Positions 13,641-28,253 are shown, counted from the first letter of the stretch. The stretch is 64,000 bases of DNA from Dolomedes plantarius (GCA_907164885.2 OU015498.1:86746642-86810641); one strand, 5' to 3'. Numbers and translations are program-made. The notes: generated by a model from the letters alone, not told the origin.

Positions 13641-15108
13641 GGCAGCATTTTTTACGAACTTAAAATACGAATGAAGTCAATTATATTATCTACATTAAAA
13701 AAGCACTCTTATGTGATTCGTCGCATATTAAATAATCATATAGTCGAGCCCCAATTTTCAGAGGGGTGTGTGGACTTTAGTGTATTTGATTGTTCGACAT
13801 CAGTAATTAAGTATAACCATTTTTCAATACTTCTCTTAGAACTTGAATACTAAAATTATTGAGGAATTATAATCGTGGTAAAATTCACTAATTTTACTGT
13901 TGTCAAAATACTGCATATGAATTGCTCGCATGCTTTGAAAAATCCCGAGTCGACACACCTTAGGCATGGAATAATATTCATCTATTTTCTCTAAGTTCCC
14001 GAACGGACATATGTGAAAAATACTCCCAAGCTACGAATTTTAATCAGAGTTCTCATATGATAGTGGGCCTGACCAATTAAAGTTAATTAAATTTTAGATA
14101 AAAATTAGGGGTAAACATTTAAATATAATACATTTGAAAGAAATATCATTCTCAAAAAACTTATTGTTTCAACCTAAATCTTGAAAAAACCCAAACTTAA
14201 TACTAAAAATTTCCAATTTTACATGCATGTTAAATTATGCATATTACTATTTTTTTTTTCAATTATTATACACACAACACCTGCCAGCTAATGCTCGCTT
14301 GTCACCCTGCTATCAGCATTAATGTATTACCTCAAAACCGAAGCCATCAAACAAACGTGAGAAAAATACGTACTATTTCAATAGCCTTCTAACGACAAGC
14401 AACCGTTTTCATTCCCCTGTTTTTGCTTCCATAATTGTTACAACACTGTCACTCATCCGTGTTTCAATTTTCTCCTCTATCGCTACGGAAACACATCCCG
14501 GCGTTCGACATTTAATTGCAGAAAGTTTAGAATTCACCCTGTCAATAGAAAACCCTTCTTTTCCAGGAGGACCCTGACAAGGGGTCCTCACAATGATAAA
14601 TGACAAGTCGCGGCGTCACTAATGAATGTCAAATGCAATCAGAACAGTTCTCGGTTAGAGATGAATTACCGGGCTTCTCTCCCGTGTGCGCACGGAAACA
14701 GCTCAACTCAGCAGCAGGAACTACCCTCTCACTTACTACCGCCTAAGTGGCGTAAATGTGAAAGGGTTACTCGCGTTTTTATTCGTGCACAGGGAAGGCT
14801 ACAAATGTTTGACATTCTTCTTTCAAACGAGTTTTTGAAGGTGACGCAACTTAAGTGTTGGGGAGGAAAAACAGTGACGGTGCGATAGGTAAGCGGTGTC
14901 GCCAGTTGAGAAATTGAAATATCTGCTAAAAATGTGTAATTAAGTCTAATTCACAATCTTTCCTGACACACTATAATTGTTGTGTCCCTTTTAACATTTA
15001 TAATTTTTTCTTTCCATATTTGTAAACTATCTGTTTAATAAATGTGGCACTGAGTGTTAGGTTTTTAAGATAAATGACATTACCATCCTTAGATGCATAT
15101 GATAGTGT

Positions 15109-15152
<44 letters not shown>

Positions 15153-15160
15153 GTTATATA
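15109..15160. repeat. (AC)n(AT)n microsatellite
   Basis: An AC run passes directly into an AT run. Confidence 0.9.
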
Positions 15161-15227
15161 TGTACATTGGGTTTTGACCTTTCATAAATAATCATATAAT
15201 TTTTAAGTCAGTGTTTAATTACATAAA

Positions 15228-15231
<4 letters not shown>

Positions 15232-15298
<67 letters not shown>

Positions 15299-15312
15299 TT
15301 ATATATATATAC
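15232..15312. repeat. (CT)n(AT)n microsatellite
   Basis: About 28 bp of CT is followed by about 36 bp of AT and a further short TA run. Confidence 0.9.
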
Positions 15313-15774
15313 AGCGTCTACATTTTTTACTACAGTTACACATTTTAGAGATTAAAATCCTACAAATATAATGTCAATCAGTTAAAAATTATAATTTTTA
15401 TAAATAAGATCTCAATGCCTTTTTAAACATGATACTTTTTTTCTAATCATGTGTTCAGTTAATTTAAGTAATATATGCTGAATTACACATAACTTGGTGT
15501 AGAATTATAATATTTTATGTCCATGTTTTCATTTATTTAGATATAACACATTCGTGATTGAATACTGCAGTTTGGTTCTTTCCCAAGCTCATTTAAGCAA
15601 TTACAGTCTTCTATCTATTCCGAATTTATAGAATTGCAAAAAATATGCAATTTTATATCCTTATACATCCTTATAGAACTTATACATAACCCATTTCCAC
15701 TGCGTTTTGTCGGTTTTCACGATATAAAATCAAGGTATTTTACACAAAATTAATGAACAAAGTTAAATGAAAAT

Positions 15775-15855
15775 GACTATTAGTGAATTTTATACCTGGT
15801 TGGCCTGCAAAAGCCAAGCGGGTCCTATTTCATGCATTGGAGACTATTAGTGAAT
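15775..15855. repeat. 14-bp direct repeats around a 53-bp insert
   Basis: GACTATTAGTGAAT occurs at 15775-15788 and 15842-15855. The insert between them is richer in GC (CTGGTTGGCCTGCAAAAGCC). The layout suits a short retroposed insert with a target-site duplication. Confidence 0.45.
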
Positions 15856-16863
15856 CAATAAGTTTAACTTAAGCTTGAATTTTTTTTTACTCTACTAGCT
15901 TGTCCCTGATTGTCATAAAAATAACTTTGAGTTCAATGAAATGTTATTAAAAAAATTCGAACAGAAATTTATCCCCCATATTACATTAGTTGTGCAAATT
16001 AAATTCAAATTAAGCAAACACCATTCGTATTTTAAATCCGCGGATACTAAGAGATAAGGGCAAATATCATACGCTCGTCTAAAATGCACCACGCGTCATT
16101 TGTCATTTAAAACCGACGATATGATTTGGGAGGATACATTAGATATGTCTTCAGAAAAACTCATCTCCGCGACAGATGTTACCTAACTCACCCTCTCCCC
16201 GTGTAATTGGCCTGAGGACATTCGTTTCAAAAAAGAAGATAGGCTATACACGTCTCTGCCGTCTATCACTCTATGCTGATTCCGATTTTCGCCCCAGGGT
16301 CGTGAAAAATATTCTCATTCAAGTTTGTGTGAGTGTGCGTACGGGCTCCCTCTTTCTGCTAATGACACAAGGCGGGAAAGAATGATTTAGATTTTTGTTT
16401 TCGAGACATAAAAGTTTCGTGAAAGAATGCTTAGAATAAAATAGGAAACTATGGAAATGCAATGCTGAGATTTAAATTTGTTAAATATTTTGATGCTTCA
16501 AACTGAATTTTTCTACAGGAAGTTAGTAGAGCTCGGGATCGCCCGTTAGAGGAGCTTTACGGATTATGCTTCATTCGTGTTTCCAAGACATGCTGCTATC
16601 GGTTTATTTATTGCAAATGATCTGCATGACAGTTAGGTAGGATAATTAATATGCATGTGTTGCTCATGGAGAAATTCATATTCATGAACATAATCTATTC
16701 ATTAGATGGCTTACGTTTTACTCTATAATTCATAAAATTTAAACACAAAGTCAATGGAAGTTAGTAAATTTAATTTACTAGCCCAAAAGTCTTGAAATGG
16801 GCCTTTTTTTAATTCCGATTATTTTGCGCTTGAAGGTTGACTTTTAGGTATTTGTTTTAAATA

Positions 16864-17050
16864 GGTTTGGTTTAGTTTGGTTTGCAGTGCTACGGTAATT
16901 TTTTTTTGCTACATGAGGGCTAATTAGACCGGGACCTTCTGCTACAAACATTCGAACGGCTACAAACATCCATGCCAACAGTGGGACTCGAACCCACAGA
17001 CTCTGGTACCGAAAGCCAGCGCCCCAGTCATTCGGCCCTCTTCCGGTTGG
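16864..17050 (-). mobile_element. tRNA-derived SINE, copy 2
   Basis: Reverse orientation of the 1047 family. The head reads GAGGGCCGAATGACTGGGGC on the minus strand, with a perfect B box GGTTCGAGTCC (+ strand 16984-16994), body ATGGATGTTTGTAGCCGTTC, and a CAAAC-type tail at the low-coordinate end. Confidence 0.82.
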
Positions 17051-19200
17051 TTTTAAATAGGATTGGCCCATTGTTGTATAGCTAGCTGGTTATGAATATT
17101 ATTTTTTGATTATGTATGATTATGACTAGGTTTGGCGTGGTAAAAATACGACGAGAATTGCTAAATGAAAATGAATTATTAGAATTGTATAGATACTTTT
17201 GTAATTTATTCTTTTTAAATAGTAAGGAGAAAGAGAACTATCATCGCCGCAGAAGAATTATCATCGCTTTATAACTAAGGCAATAACAGCGCTGGTTTTT
17301 AGAAAGCCACTACAGCATGCCTAGCAACCAAGAATAATCTAAAAAATGAGAGCAAAAAGCTTCCAAAGCAACCATCTAAAATTCTTCGACTATTTAGAGG
17401 CACATACCAATTACTCCAACCATAAACACTAAAAAACATCCAATTCGAATTCTTTGATTTAACAGACGTAATATTTTACTTTAGGGTTTTTATAGAACTT
17501 ATGAAAAAAAAATTCGTTATTAGTGGAAAGTTATCTGACTGGAGGTGCCCCAATATTTGTTACTGCATTTTTCAATGAAATTTTTTTTAACATTTTGACT
17601 TATTTATCTGGAGATTTTATGCATGTGTGAGAGAGACATTCTCTAGTTTCTTTTGTTTTTATAATTATTATGATTATTATTTATTTTTTTCATGTATTAT
17701 TTTTCTTTTTTCTTTTTTTTGCGGGGGGGGGGAGATCTGAAATAATCGATCGGTTATTCCCCATTTCATAGCCCTTTAGTTGAACAGTCTTCTTCACTTC
17801 TCCATAACAAATATTTCTGAACAAATGTACAGAGTAAATGAAGTTATTGAGACTGAATATTCCCGCCAAATGAAAAGACTGAAACTCATTTGGAATTCAT
17901 GTCTATACCACCCCCTCATATCTGAAATTTCGTCCCCTTTTGTTCTTCACTCCATACTTTTTATAATGAGTTATAGAGAAAAGCTGGATTTATCTAATAG
18001 AGTTTGGATGAAAGTTTTGGTTCCCGAGACAACTTCGTTAAGAGATTGAGCGCTTGAATTTGAAAGTCTCTCCTTAACTTTGTTCCACACATTTTTCAGG
18101 GATTTGCATAAATACTTCCTCAGTCTGTATTTGCTGAAGATTGGGTTAAATTTTTTAGAATATTTCTGAGTTGTAATTTGCTTGAATTTATTTTTTTATT
18201 TGTCTCCTGCTAAAATTTATAAAATCCACATTGATTTTTTTTTTATTTTTATCAAACAACTTAAATTAGTTTCTTGTAAAAAAATAATTTTTAATGAAAG
18301 GATCATCTTTGATTCGACAATTTTTTTGCACTTATACATCTGAACATGCGGGCATTGTTCTATTATCACATGCACATTTCGAAACTTTTAATATTTAAAA
18401 ATTTATAAAATACATTGCTTCTGGATTTTTAATCCTTGTTTAAATCGTAAGATTTTCGGTGTTCTTTTTTCACAATATTTTTAAAATCATATTTTACCAA
18501 ACTATATTCACTATTGTATCAAAGAAATTGCGATTTTTGTATAGCATCTTGAAATTATTTATATGCATTATTATCTTCTCCTTTTGCGAATGATAAGCGA
18601 ATGAAAAGCAAATTTTCGGTTGAAATAAAACCTCATTGAAGCAAATAAACTTTTTACCGCAGTCAAATTACTTAAAATAATTTTGTTAATCATTTTTAAA
18701 AGTATATGGAGCAGAAGAACCACTTTAGCATAATTAGATGCATAAAAATAATCAAAATATTGTGTCAATAGAAAGGTCTAAAAAATGAAGAATTTTGAAC
18801 TTTTAGAAAGATTTTAGCGATACTTTTGAAATAATTTTTCATATCTGAGCATATAAAAACTTTGGTAAAAGCTTATAAACTCATAGCTTTGTCGCTACTT
18901 ACATGACAAGAACATTTCCCAAATGATTCACAGCTTGAACAACATTAATAGACTTTTTTTTTAATCAGTGCTGTTCGAGTATAGAAATATTATAGCAGAA
19001 ATGTAAAAGAAGCACGTAGAATAAAGTTGTAACATACATCATACCACATATTTGCTTACAGCGCTCCAAACAACTTTTAAAACTTAAACATACCAGGAGA
19101 TATAGTCAAGAAGGAATCTCCAATAGCAATCTAATTAGCCGGAATTGGATTTTAACGTTAACTTCACGAGTTTTTTAGCAATTAGTGGTTTAAATCGCTA

Positions 19201-19231
19201 ACGACATTCTACCCAACGACATTCTACCCAA
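19201..19231. repeat. short tandem duplication
   Basis: The unit ACGACATTCTACCCA occurs twice in a row. Confidence 0.8.
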
Positions 19232-22071
19232 AACTATGGCCGACAAGAAGTCTAGGAAAAACAAAATAACAATAATAATTCATGAAAGATATGAAGTATA
19301 ATTCATGCCATCCCATCTTTCTTTTTTGGCAGTGATATGCATGAAAAGTAAAATTTATGGTTTATATATTCGAGTTTTAACAATAGCCACTCGAGATAAT
19401 TCATAAATACTTGAGATACTACCTTCTTTAAATCAGATTTCAAACAAAAATGGTAATTTCCTAAATTTATGCGAATAAGATGCATTTCTTCAAAAGAAAG
19501 CAAAATTCACACTGAAAATTATCCCTTTTCTTTTTTTTTCAAAGCCATCGCTGAATTTTTGAAATTCAGTTTTAATTATATTTCCTCCCTCTAGATTGGC
19601 AGCAGGCATTTTCCACTACTCTTAAGATTCCGAACTGATATCCTAGCAATTTTAATTTCGGTTAATCCATACCTCAACTTTTGATTATCGCTCCAACACT
19701 AGCAAATTAAAGCGAGAAAAAAAAATATACAGAAAATCTTACACGCAAAAGTTTACGGTCTTTACGATTAAATCTTTCACTTGCTGACGGTATTAATAAA
19801 TATATGAAAAAGGAAAAAAAAAAAGAACTAAATGCTGTAACTTATTTAAGCGTGTACAAAACGAAAAAAGAAATTGCGGATAGGGGAGGAAAAAATCCGT
19901 TGAATTTTGCGTCAGCTTCGTTTCTGGCTGTACTTAGTACTACACCTTGAAAGCAAGATGTCTGTTTAATTAGCGAACACTCAAGAGTGCTGGATTCTAA
20001 TATACCCACCACTTCTTTTCCTATTCATTCAGAGGCTACTAATGAAAAAGTTTTTCCGCCAAAAATCATCGAGTTAAAATATAACGTTTAATTAAATCTC
20101 TTCATAATTAAATATGTAAATGAACCGGCTGTCAAAAAGGCAAAAAAGTACTCGAAAGAAATTTGTTTTGAAAGGGAAATGAAATTGTGTCCTAACTCTC
20201 CCCTCTCCAACTCTCTCGTTCTTCTTAACACCACTACGATGTCAGAAAAGAAATTTTGCCTTTTCAAATATTTCTTCTTATTTTATGTCCCATACTTTTT
20301 TGTAGCTCTTTCTCTAATGATTCTTGTTGTTGTATCGCGAAATTTCTCGCAATTTAAGAAGCCATCCTGCTGAGAAATTCAAGAGCGGGAAAAAAAAAAA
20401 GGTTTCTAATGAGCCTTGTTGTTAAGTGAAAAATCGAATTCTCTTCTTGGCTTAATTCGTATTTTATCCCAAATAACCTCCGGTGCTGTATTCATTTCTC
20501 TTATCACATGAGCCCACATTAAAATAAACATTTACTCGGGGAAAAAATGCTAAAGTTTGCGAAAAGAAGAAGGCAGATTTGCTTTTATTGTGAAAACTTT
20601 CAAAAGAAATTACTTTCTGTCTGTCCTTAATTTACTTTTCATTACGAAAGATATCATTCCAGAACTTAATGCAATATAAATTATCAGAAAGATGCTTTGC
20701 AGGTTCTAAACTTCCTTTGAAGTTGACAGTTACACTTTATTTTGGCTGTGTGTACCATAAAATCGATTTATTTCAACAAGCAAAGTTTCAAGGAGTCATT
20801 CAAAGAGTTTACTTTGAATAGGAAATCATGAATCCTTGATAAGAGAGATTCCTGCGTCCATGCTTGCTGGATGCACCTAAAATGACTATCTTTGCATAAG
20901 GAACTCTTCTGATCAGGATTTGTTCCTTGCAATTTTATAAGAGCTAATGTCAAGTATCACAGAAGAACAAATTTTTATGGTTTTAAAAGAAGTTTTGAAT
21001 TAATTTATAGACAATACTAACAAAAATCTTCAAGACACCAAAACATCCCTTGGAATGTATTAGAGAATGCAAGTTTTATTCATCTTCCTGGAGAAATAAG
21101 ATTCATCATTACCATCAAGCAATGCACTGAGAATAATACTTCTAGAATAACACATTTTTTTTCTCTAATATTTTGATAACTGATTGCATTTTACATCCTG
21201 ATTGCATTTTACGTGATGTTATAGAGAAAACAATTGAATATTTTGAAAAAGATTACTTTTCAGGAACGAGAAAATATCTTATTATCTATCAAATGCGTTC
21301 AAATAGGAATATTAAATTTATGTTTTCTTTCCCACTGAACGAATGAAATTTAAATCAGAAACTATTGTACTTTTAGTAGTGGAGAAATCCTATTAGGATT
21401 TGAAGTAAGGACCATACGAAGCTGGTGTAAGGTAACACCCAAATCAAAAACATTTCACATAAACGCTGGGTTATCTGAATCCATTCAGAGGCGTGCCATG
21501 TAAAAAGCTGTCACTCCTACTAGAATGGGGGGTACTACACACACACGCACGCACATACACAGCCCTCTCGATCACACCCCTCTTTTCTCAATGTAATTAC
21601 AGAGGGGAGTAGAGGAGAGAACGTTTACTATCCCTCCGTAATCAGCGGCGAGAAGTCCCCAACTCTATGCAAATCAGAAAAAAAAAATCTAAAAAAAAAA
21701 TTCCTCTTTAAAAATAATAAACAGAATCTGTATACGGTTTCGTCTCGAGAGGGGAGTGAAATCATCGAAAAGGGGAGGGGAGGGGGGGGGAGTGCTGTCG
21801 CATCGCCGAGGAAATTAAAGCTCTATGAAATAAATTCTTCGAAATAATTTATCATGTTTTCGGAGGTTGGTCAGCTCGCAATATGCCCCCTCCCCGAACT
21901 GTCTAGTTCGTTTTCCAAAGATTAAGCCCGCGCTGCAAAAAGGAGTGGTGCGTCCCGGACCGAGTTGGCAGCCGGATGATTGATGTTCGTTCCGGTCCTC
22001 GCCGATTCCCCCCCCTCTCCCCCCTCTCCCGGCGAAAAGAAGAGCGCACAGAAGAGAGTGGAAAAAACTAT

Positions 22072-22117
22072 ATATCTATACACACACACGTATATATACA
22101 TACACACACATATATAA
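22072..22117. repeat. mixed TA/CA microsatellite
   Basis: Alternating TATA and CACA blocks lie next to a C-rich and CT-rich region (22000-22400). Confidence 0.8.
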
Positions 22118-23400
22118 GAGAAAAGGAGGAGCAAGGCGAGTAGAGAGGGAAAAAAAAATCTGGAACTCGTTCGCCTCTCTCTCTCTGCCTTGGCAATCCA
22201 TCATTCTGTCGGCTTAAATTAACTTGCAGAAAGATAAAATTTTCCGAAAGATGCCCGGGTAAAAACACCTTGCCTTATCCCGGGTTTGCATTTCTCATTT
22301 ACAGACGGACTAGGCGGGGTGTCTCTCTTTCTCTCTATCCTCTCGCTTTCGACTATCGCCGCTCTCTAGCTGCCTCTGCCACCCCCTCCCAGAGGTTTTT
22401 TCCTCCTACAGCATCCCGCTGAGATGCAAGGTGTCTCTCCTTTCCTGCTGCTCAGCATCCTTTTGCTCTTGCGCTTCTCCTTCGCGTTCGTTTGGATCGT
22501 AAGCTTTCGGGAGGATTTTGTTGGTTTTTTTTCTCTCTCTCTTCTTCGTACAAGAGGTTGAGTTTTGCACGCTGCCAGACTATTTTTTAGGATGCTCTTG
22601 ACGTTTTCCTCGGTGTTGCGGGAGTGAGAAACGCAAGCGTGTTCGACTCCGATCCCACTTTGTTTACGAATGATTACACGGGCAAATGAATGGGGGCTTG
22701 GATAATTTTTTAAAAAAATTAAGGGAAAGGTCATTGGAGTTTTTAAAGACTTTTAAAACGATTTTTATTTAACTCGGTCTCTTCATAGAGTAAAATAAAA
22801 TTAAGAAAAATCATCAAATTAATTTTGAAAAATCGTTATTTTTGAGTGGTTTAATCTATTTTTCCTTAAAAATATTTTTCTATGTTCAAATCAGAGCAAA
22901 CCTAAAATTTATTAATGCTTTACATGACGTATCTGTCCTACAGTAAAAGTGCAAGTTGGTTATTGCACCCCTTAAATATTAATAGTACTCGTACGTACTA
23001 ACAGATGCGGGAATGAGCGTAATTAATACTTACAAAACAGGAGGTGTGTTGTTATAGTATTTTCTTTGCACTTTCCAAAATAGAGATATTAAAAAGTATG
23101 AGTTATACATGTATAGTAAGCTAAGTATTGTGTAATACGTCGCTATATATGCTTCTGGTGTTTTTAAAAATATAATAAAGGTTTGATCTGATATCATGTA
23201 ATTTAAAGCGACACTATACACATAAAACGTAACAAAATTCAGGATTTTCAATGCACTCTTTTCATAGGGCAACCCCCGATATTCTTACAGAATGAAAAGC
23301 ATTAGCAAATATCAAAAATAAAATGAAGTGCATTTTTATATTGCTGATTAATACAAATATTACGAAAGTAATTTCAAAAGATTCTCCTCATTCAGTTTTG

Positions 23401-23414
23401 ACCCCCCCCCCCCC
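23401..23414. repeat. poly-C run
   Basis: A run of C bases after TTTTGA, one of several C or G homopolymers in the window (others at 11133-11146, 40258-40269 and 50961-50968). These are prone to sequencing-length error. Confidence 0.85.
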
Positions 23415-23789
23415 ATAAAAAAAAATTTAAAGGAAAAATGAATATTTAAATATCCCTATTTCTGAAAAAATTTTAATAATATTCTTTTTATGATACAATA
23501 ATATGCCATGGCTGAAGTTTCACTAGTATTCTATTAACTCCATTTCAGATATCTAGAGTAAAACTGTAAAAAAAATATTTTAGACTATAACATCCCCAGT
23601 TAGGGCAAAATAAAAAAATAAGAAATAGTTTTTTAATTTAAACTTTAAAAAAAAGGTTTTTTAACTTCCTTAGATAATTTTGGATTTACAACTGAAATTA
23701 CACCTTTCCTGATAAATTCCATCCATGAATTCATTTCATATTATTTTAAATGGCATCGGCAAAAAATGTGTCACACACACACATTAAAT

Positions 23790-23904
<115 letters not shown>

Positions 23905-24434
23905 TTATCCTTGTCGTAGGTCCATTTACGACAAAGTGATAACATAAATTAAAAATTTGTGAATTTTTAATTCCCTTCCTTTTGCATTTCTCTCTCCGGC
24001 CATTCTATATTCACCTTCCAAGGGTACCGCTATTTCTGTATTTCTACTGATTTCTGTGTAGTCTTGTGATGATTCATGATGATACTTACTTTTCAAAAAT
24101 GCGTTATGATTTTTTGGGCTCTGATGTACCTAACATGATGTTACGTATTCTTTAGAACATGCGCACTTTATTGAATTATTTGAGACATATCCCCACCATT
24201 ACAACACATATATGTTAGTTTTAATGCCTGAAATATACTATATAACTTAGACTAAAAAACTAGAAATTTGTGATAATTTTCGTATTATTCTGAATACAAA
24301 GATTGTTGACATTTCACACCATAAAAATACTTTTTAAAACAGGGCAATAAGAAAAAAAGGAAGTGAAAAAAAATACGCAAATTTGAGAATTAAAGAAAAT
24401 ATTGCCTCAAAGAGAAATAAATTTCTACAAAATT

Positions 24435-24527
24435 CAGTATGTTGGATGTAAGCTAAAACATTCAGTACTGTTGAGCAATTTCTCAACAGTACTGAATGTC
24501 TCAACAGTGCTTACATCCAACATACTG
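24435..24527. repeat. nested inverted repeat (hairpin)
   Basis: The outer arms 24435-24453 and 24509-24527 (CAGTATGTTGGATGTAAGC and its complement) are perfect over 19 bp. The inner arms 24459-24475 and 24482-24498 (CATTCAGTACTGTTGAG) are perfect over 17 bp with a 6-nt loop. Confidence 0.9.
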
Positions 24528-25150
24528 ATTATTTAATGAAAAAAGTATGCGAACTAATATATTTCTTCCCATAGACCAAAAAGTGTACCAAATATTCTTT
24601 TATACTTCTTCGAAAAGAAAGCATCGTTGCAATTTTATCAGGAAAATTTCTATTATGTTAACACAACATACACACAATAAAAGCCACGATATATAAAGGA
24701 AATTAAAAATCCTTATCTATACAAAATTAAGTAATTTATGATATATACATAAAAATCATAGTTTTCAACAAAAAAGAATTTCACAGTTTAAAAATATATT
24801 TGTGCATTTGTATTTATATCAAAAAAACATTCACATACTTATATATCCCAAAAAAACATTTAGGTGTAATTTAATTCTTTAAATCGTTCCCCGTGCATCC
24901 AAAAATATATTTATCATCGAAATCAATTAATTTTATCTGAATTTCTAAGCATTTCAAAGCACGAAGAAAAATCCTATTTGTGCGCATTTAGATGGGCCAT
25001 TCGGATATTGAATAAAAGTAGTTAAAATTCTTTTAAAAATTAATTTCTCCTTTATGTTAAAAGAAAAATAGTCTTTTTTGAATATGAAAAAGTACATACA
25101 CATCTCTCCCTTTCTCTCCCATTATCTATAATTGAAAAACTACTTAAAAT

Positions 25151-25170
25151 TCTCTCTCTCTCTCTCTCTT
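25151..25170. repeat. (CT)n microsatellite
   Basis: A pure CT run; a second lies at about 25433-25449. Confidence 0.85.
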
Positions 25171-25254
25171 TTCTATTAAAAAATTGAATTTCTTTGAGAA
25201 TTCCTTCCTTTAATGTGTAACGTCTCAAAGTCTATATCATTATAAGACCGACTC

Positions 25255-25680
25255 TTCCACGTTTAATATTCTGAAACTTCGATTCAGCGCATTTCCCGCT
25301 TCGAATACCAACGCCGCGAAGAATCCCTTTTTAATCGCGATTTAATTTCGGAAAATAAAAGCAAAGAAATAAATTAAAAGAAAACCTGGAAGCGGGCGGT
25401 AAAAGGGGGCCACGGTGTGCTCTATCGAAGGGTCTCTCTCTCTCTCTCTTTTAATGAATTGCACAGATCCGTCTCCGGGAGCTCATCAGGCGCCTGAAAA
25501 TCGCAGTAAGTCGGAAAAGAATCAGCTGCAACAGTATAAATTAAAAGCGAAAACCAGTTTAAAGAATGCTTAAAATTACATTTCTCCCAATTTCATTAAT
25601 CATCGCGACTGAAAGAAGAACGGCCACATGCCACTGACTTGGATTCGACGCCCGGGTTGCCACTCAGTAGAAACTATCGC
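25255..25680. promoter_or_regulatory. candidate intronic regulatory region
   Basis: The GC content is higher than the flanks and there is no open frame. It contains the palindrome AATCGCGATT near 25335-25345 and blocks rich in CG dinucleotides. This is a composition-based guess; dac introns carry enhancers in Drosophila. Confidence 0.25.
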
Positions 25681-27589
25681 GCTCTTTAAAACTTACGTAA
25701 GCAATCGGACTCAAAATTGTCGGCTGCGTTGCAGATACTAACGTCAGTTCTTCGGCGTTTTTAACGGCTTTATTTTAAGTGTTATGAAGCAGACGATTAA
25801 ACAGTTTTAAAAATTTGAAAGAATCGGATCGTTTTCTTATTATTTTTTTTTATATATATAGAGAGAGAGAGAAAATGTAGGGCAATATTGAAGGTTTATA
25901 ATTCATTCCTGAAATGGCAACTGTAGAGATTTCGTCACGTTACAAACCAATTTAATTTTTGATAAACAAAAACTCATATCGAATTCAATACTGTCGATCT
26001 AGAATGATGACGAATTATTTTTAATGATAATTAATGAAATTCAGGTGATGTATGCGATGCTTTGATACAGTTTCTTAGATTAAAAGTATCCTTTATGATA
26101 AAACTGAAAAATCTAATACTGTGTTCAGTAACAGTAAAAAAGAATCTATCGTTTGCCAGGTATGATAGTATCATTAAAGAATAAAATTTACCTTTCCTAA
26201 TATTTTTTTCTTATTTCTGAAAACTTATCCTACTTCCAAACTACAGACCAGGCAGCTTATTATCCATGCATACTAATTACATAAGATCACAGAGAACTGT
26301 GAATAAAGCATCATATTTTCTAACATTTAGGACATTCACTTTTCAGTTCTAATTAAATTCGAATTTGTTTTAATCTAAATGAACGCTTAATATGAAATTT
26401 TATACAACATTTATTATTACAGATTTAATACGGGACTAATCTCATTATGAAATAATTTTTTAAATTATTTATAGATGTAAAGTTATATTTCCTCTATAAT
26501 TAAATTTATATTTTTGACGTTTTTGAATTTTGTTTTTAATGTTATTATTTAAAAAAAAACACTGCTGCAGGATTATCAGTGTCAAAGCTAAAATTGACCA
26601 CGAAAAAAAAAACTGGCTTCTATTCACAACTAATAAAAACCGTTTTTTGCATCAGGAATTCATTCATGCTACTTTAAAATTTATTGAGAATATAATTAAT
26701 TTTACACATTACAGGAAAAACACGCTACTATAATGTACTTCTATTCCTGTAATAGTAACATTGATTGCTGTTTTTTTCCCCTTTTCCCATGACAGTTTAC
26801 AACTGCCCTAAATTTTCGATTTCTTCAAAATTTTCACTTTTCCTTATTTTATTTTATTCTCCTTTCTTTTCGACTTTCAAAATTCTATTGAAATAAGCAT
26901 CTGTTGAATTTTCAGACGGAAGTTCGAAAATAGAAGTTCTTTGCCTCTATTTAATTTTATTCTTATGTACTTAATCATCTTGACTTCGCACGAATATTTG
27001 ATCCCAAAATGTTAAATAAAATATTTATTTCTGTTTCACCTCCTGTCCTAGTTTCTGGCCATTGCTATGAATTTTCCCGAAAGTGTGATAGTTTTTATTC
27101 ATAACTCCTTTATTTTCATGTTTATTAACTACTTTTATTTTTTTATCTTTTTTATTTTGTTCGTTGAACTTGGTTAAAGGAAGAGGCCTGGTCCATCACA
27201 TAGGGATCTAAGGCCAAATTCCTGAAACAATAGATCTTAATGTTATATATTTCTACTCTTCTTGCTATAGACAAATTTTTCCATGAAGGAACTCTTCTAT
27301 AATACGATTTTCTTGCAGTATATTACAAATTTCAGTATTAACAGGATTTTTACACAACTTTTGGTACATATGGGCTTTTAAATTTCATATAATTGCTTTG
27401 TGGAATCACTTAAATAGATCTTTAGGTAAAACTAGACCTCTAATAGGCGCGAAATATAGACATTAAATAGACCTTTAATGGGCACGAAATCCCAAAAATT
27501 CGGATCAAGTATAAATCGCCAAGAAGAGCTTTTGGAATTTTTTATCTTCCGCCAAAAATCGCCAAGTTGGGTTCCACTTCTGTTTTGCT

Positions 27590-27780
27590 ACTAAATTCGA
27601 AATCGTTTGGAAACCAGCTTTCGCGTCAGCTAATGCCGTTTCATTAGTTTCGCATGCAAATTACACGATGCGTTCAGCATAAATAAATGAAGGCACTGTC
27701 TGTGGCCATTACTTTGCCGTTAATTTGGCCTCATTTGTCTCAACCCATGTGTCAGCCACAGAAGTAAGAAGCAACGAGGT
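27590..27780. promoter_or_regulatory. candidate conserved non-coding element
   Basis: A non-repetitive, mid-GC block in an AT-rich intron, about 550 bp upstream of exon B. It includes a POU-type octamer ATGCAAAT (27654-27661) next to CATTAG homeodomain-like sites. No open frame of note. Cross-species conservation cannot be checked here. Confidence 0.3.
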
Positions 27781-28231
27781 GGGGAGAACGGAAAAGTCGC
27801 ATTAAAAGTCGGATTTCGAATACTCGATTCACTTTTTCCTCGCACAAGATTTGTGTAATTGTCTTTTAGGGAGAGAGCCGGGGGGATAACATAGAATTAA
27901 ACACTTGTCCCGCCCTGCTGGAATTCCAATTTCTCTCATTTGTTTTCCATTCTTCGGGTATTTGACTTGAATATTCCCTTAAAATTCTTTACTTAGTGAC
28001 TTTAATGGTTGTATTTACCTCCACTTTTTAACGTAAAAAAAGTTTAAAGATATGTTTGCATTTATTCTGTTTTTTTATACTTGACATAAAACATTATAAT
28101 TACATTCAGTTCATTCTGCAATATAATCTTTTTCTAAAGTTTTGATTAAGACGGGCAGATTATTTAAGAAAAGGTAGCTGATCGATTGATAAACTTTTAT
28201 AGCGCTATAATTTTATCTATATATCCTTACT

Positions 28232-28253
28232 CATATATATATATATATATATA
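28232..28253. repeat. short (AT)n tract
   Basis: An AT run 75 bp upstream of exon B. Confidence 0.85.
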
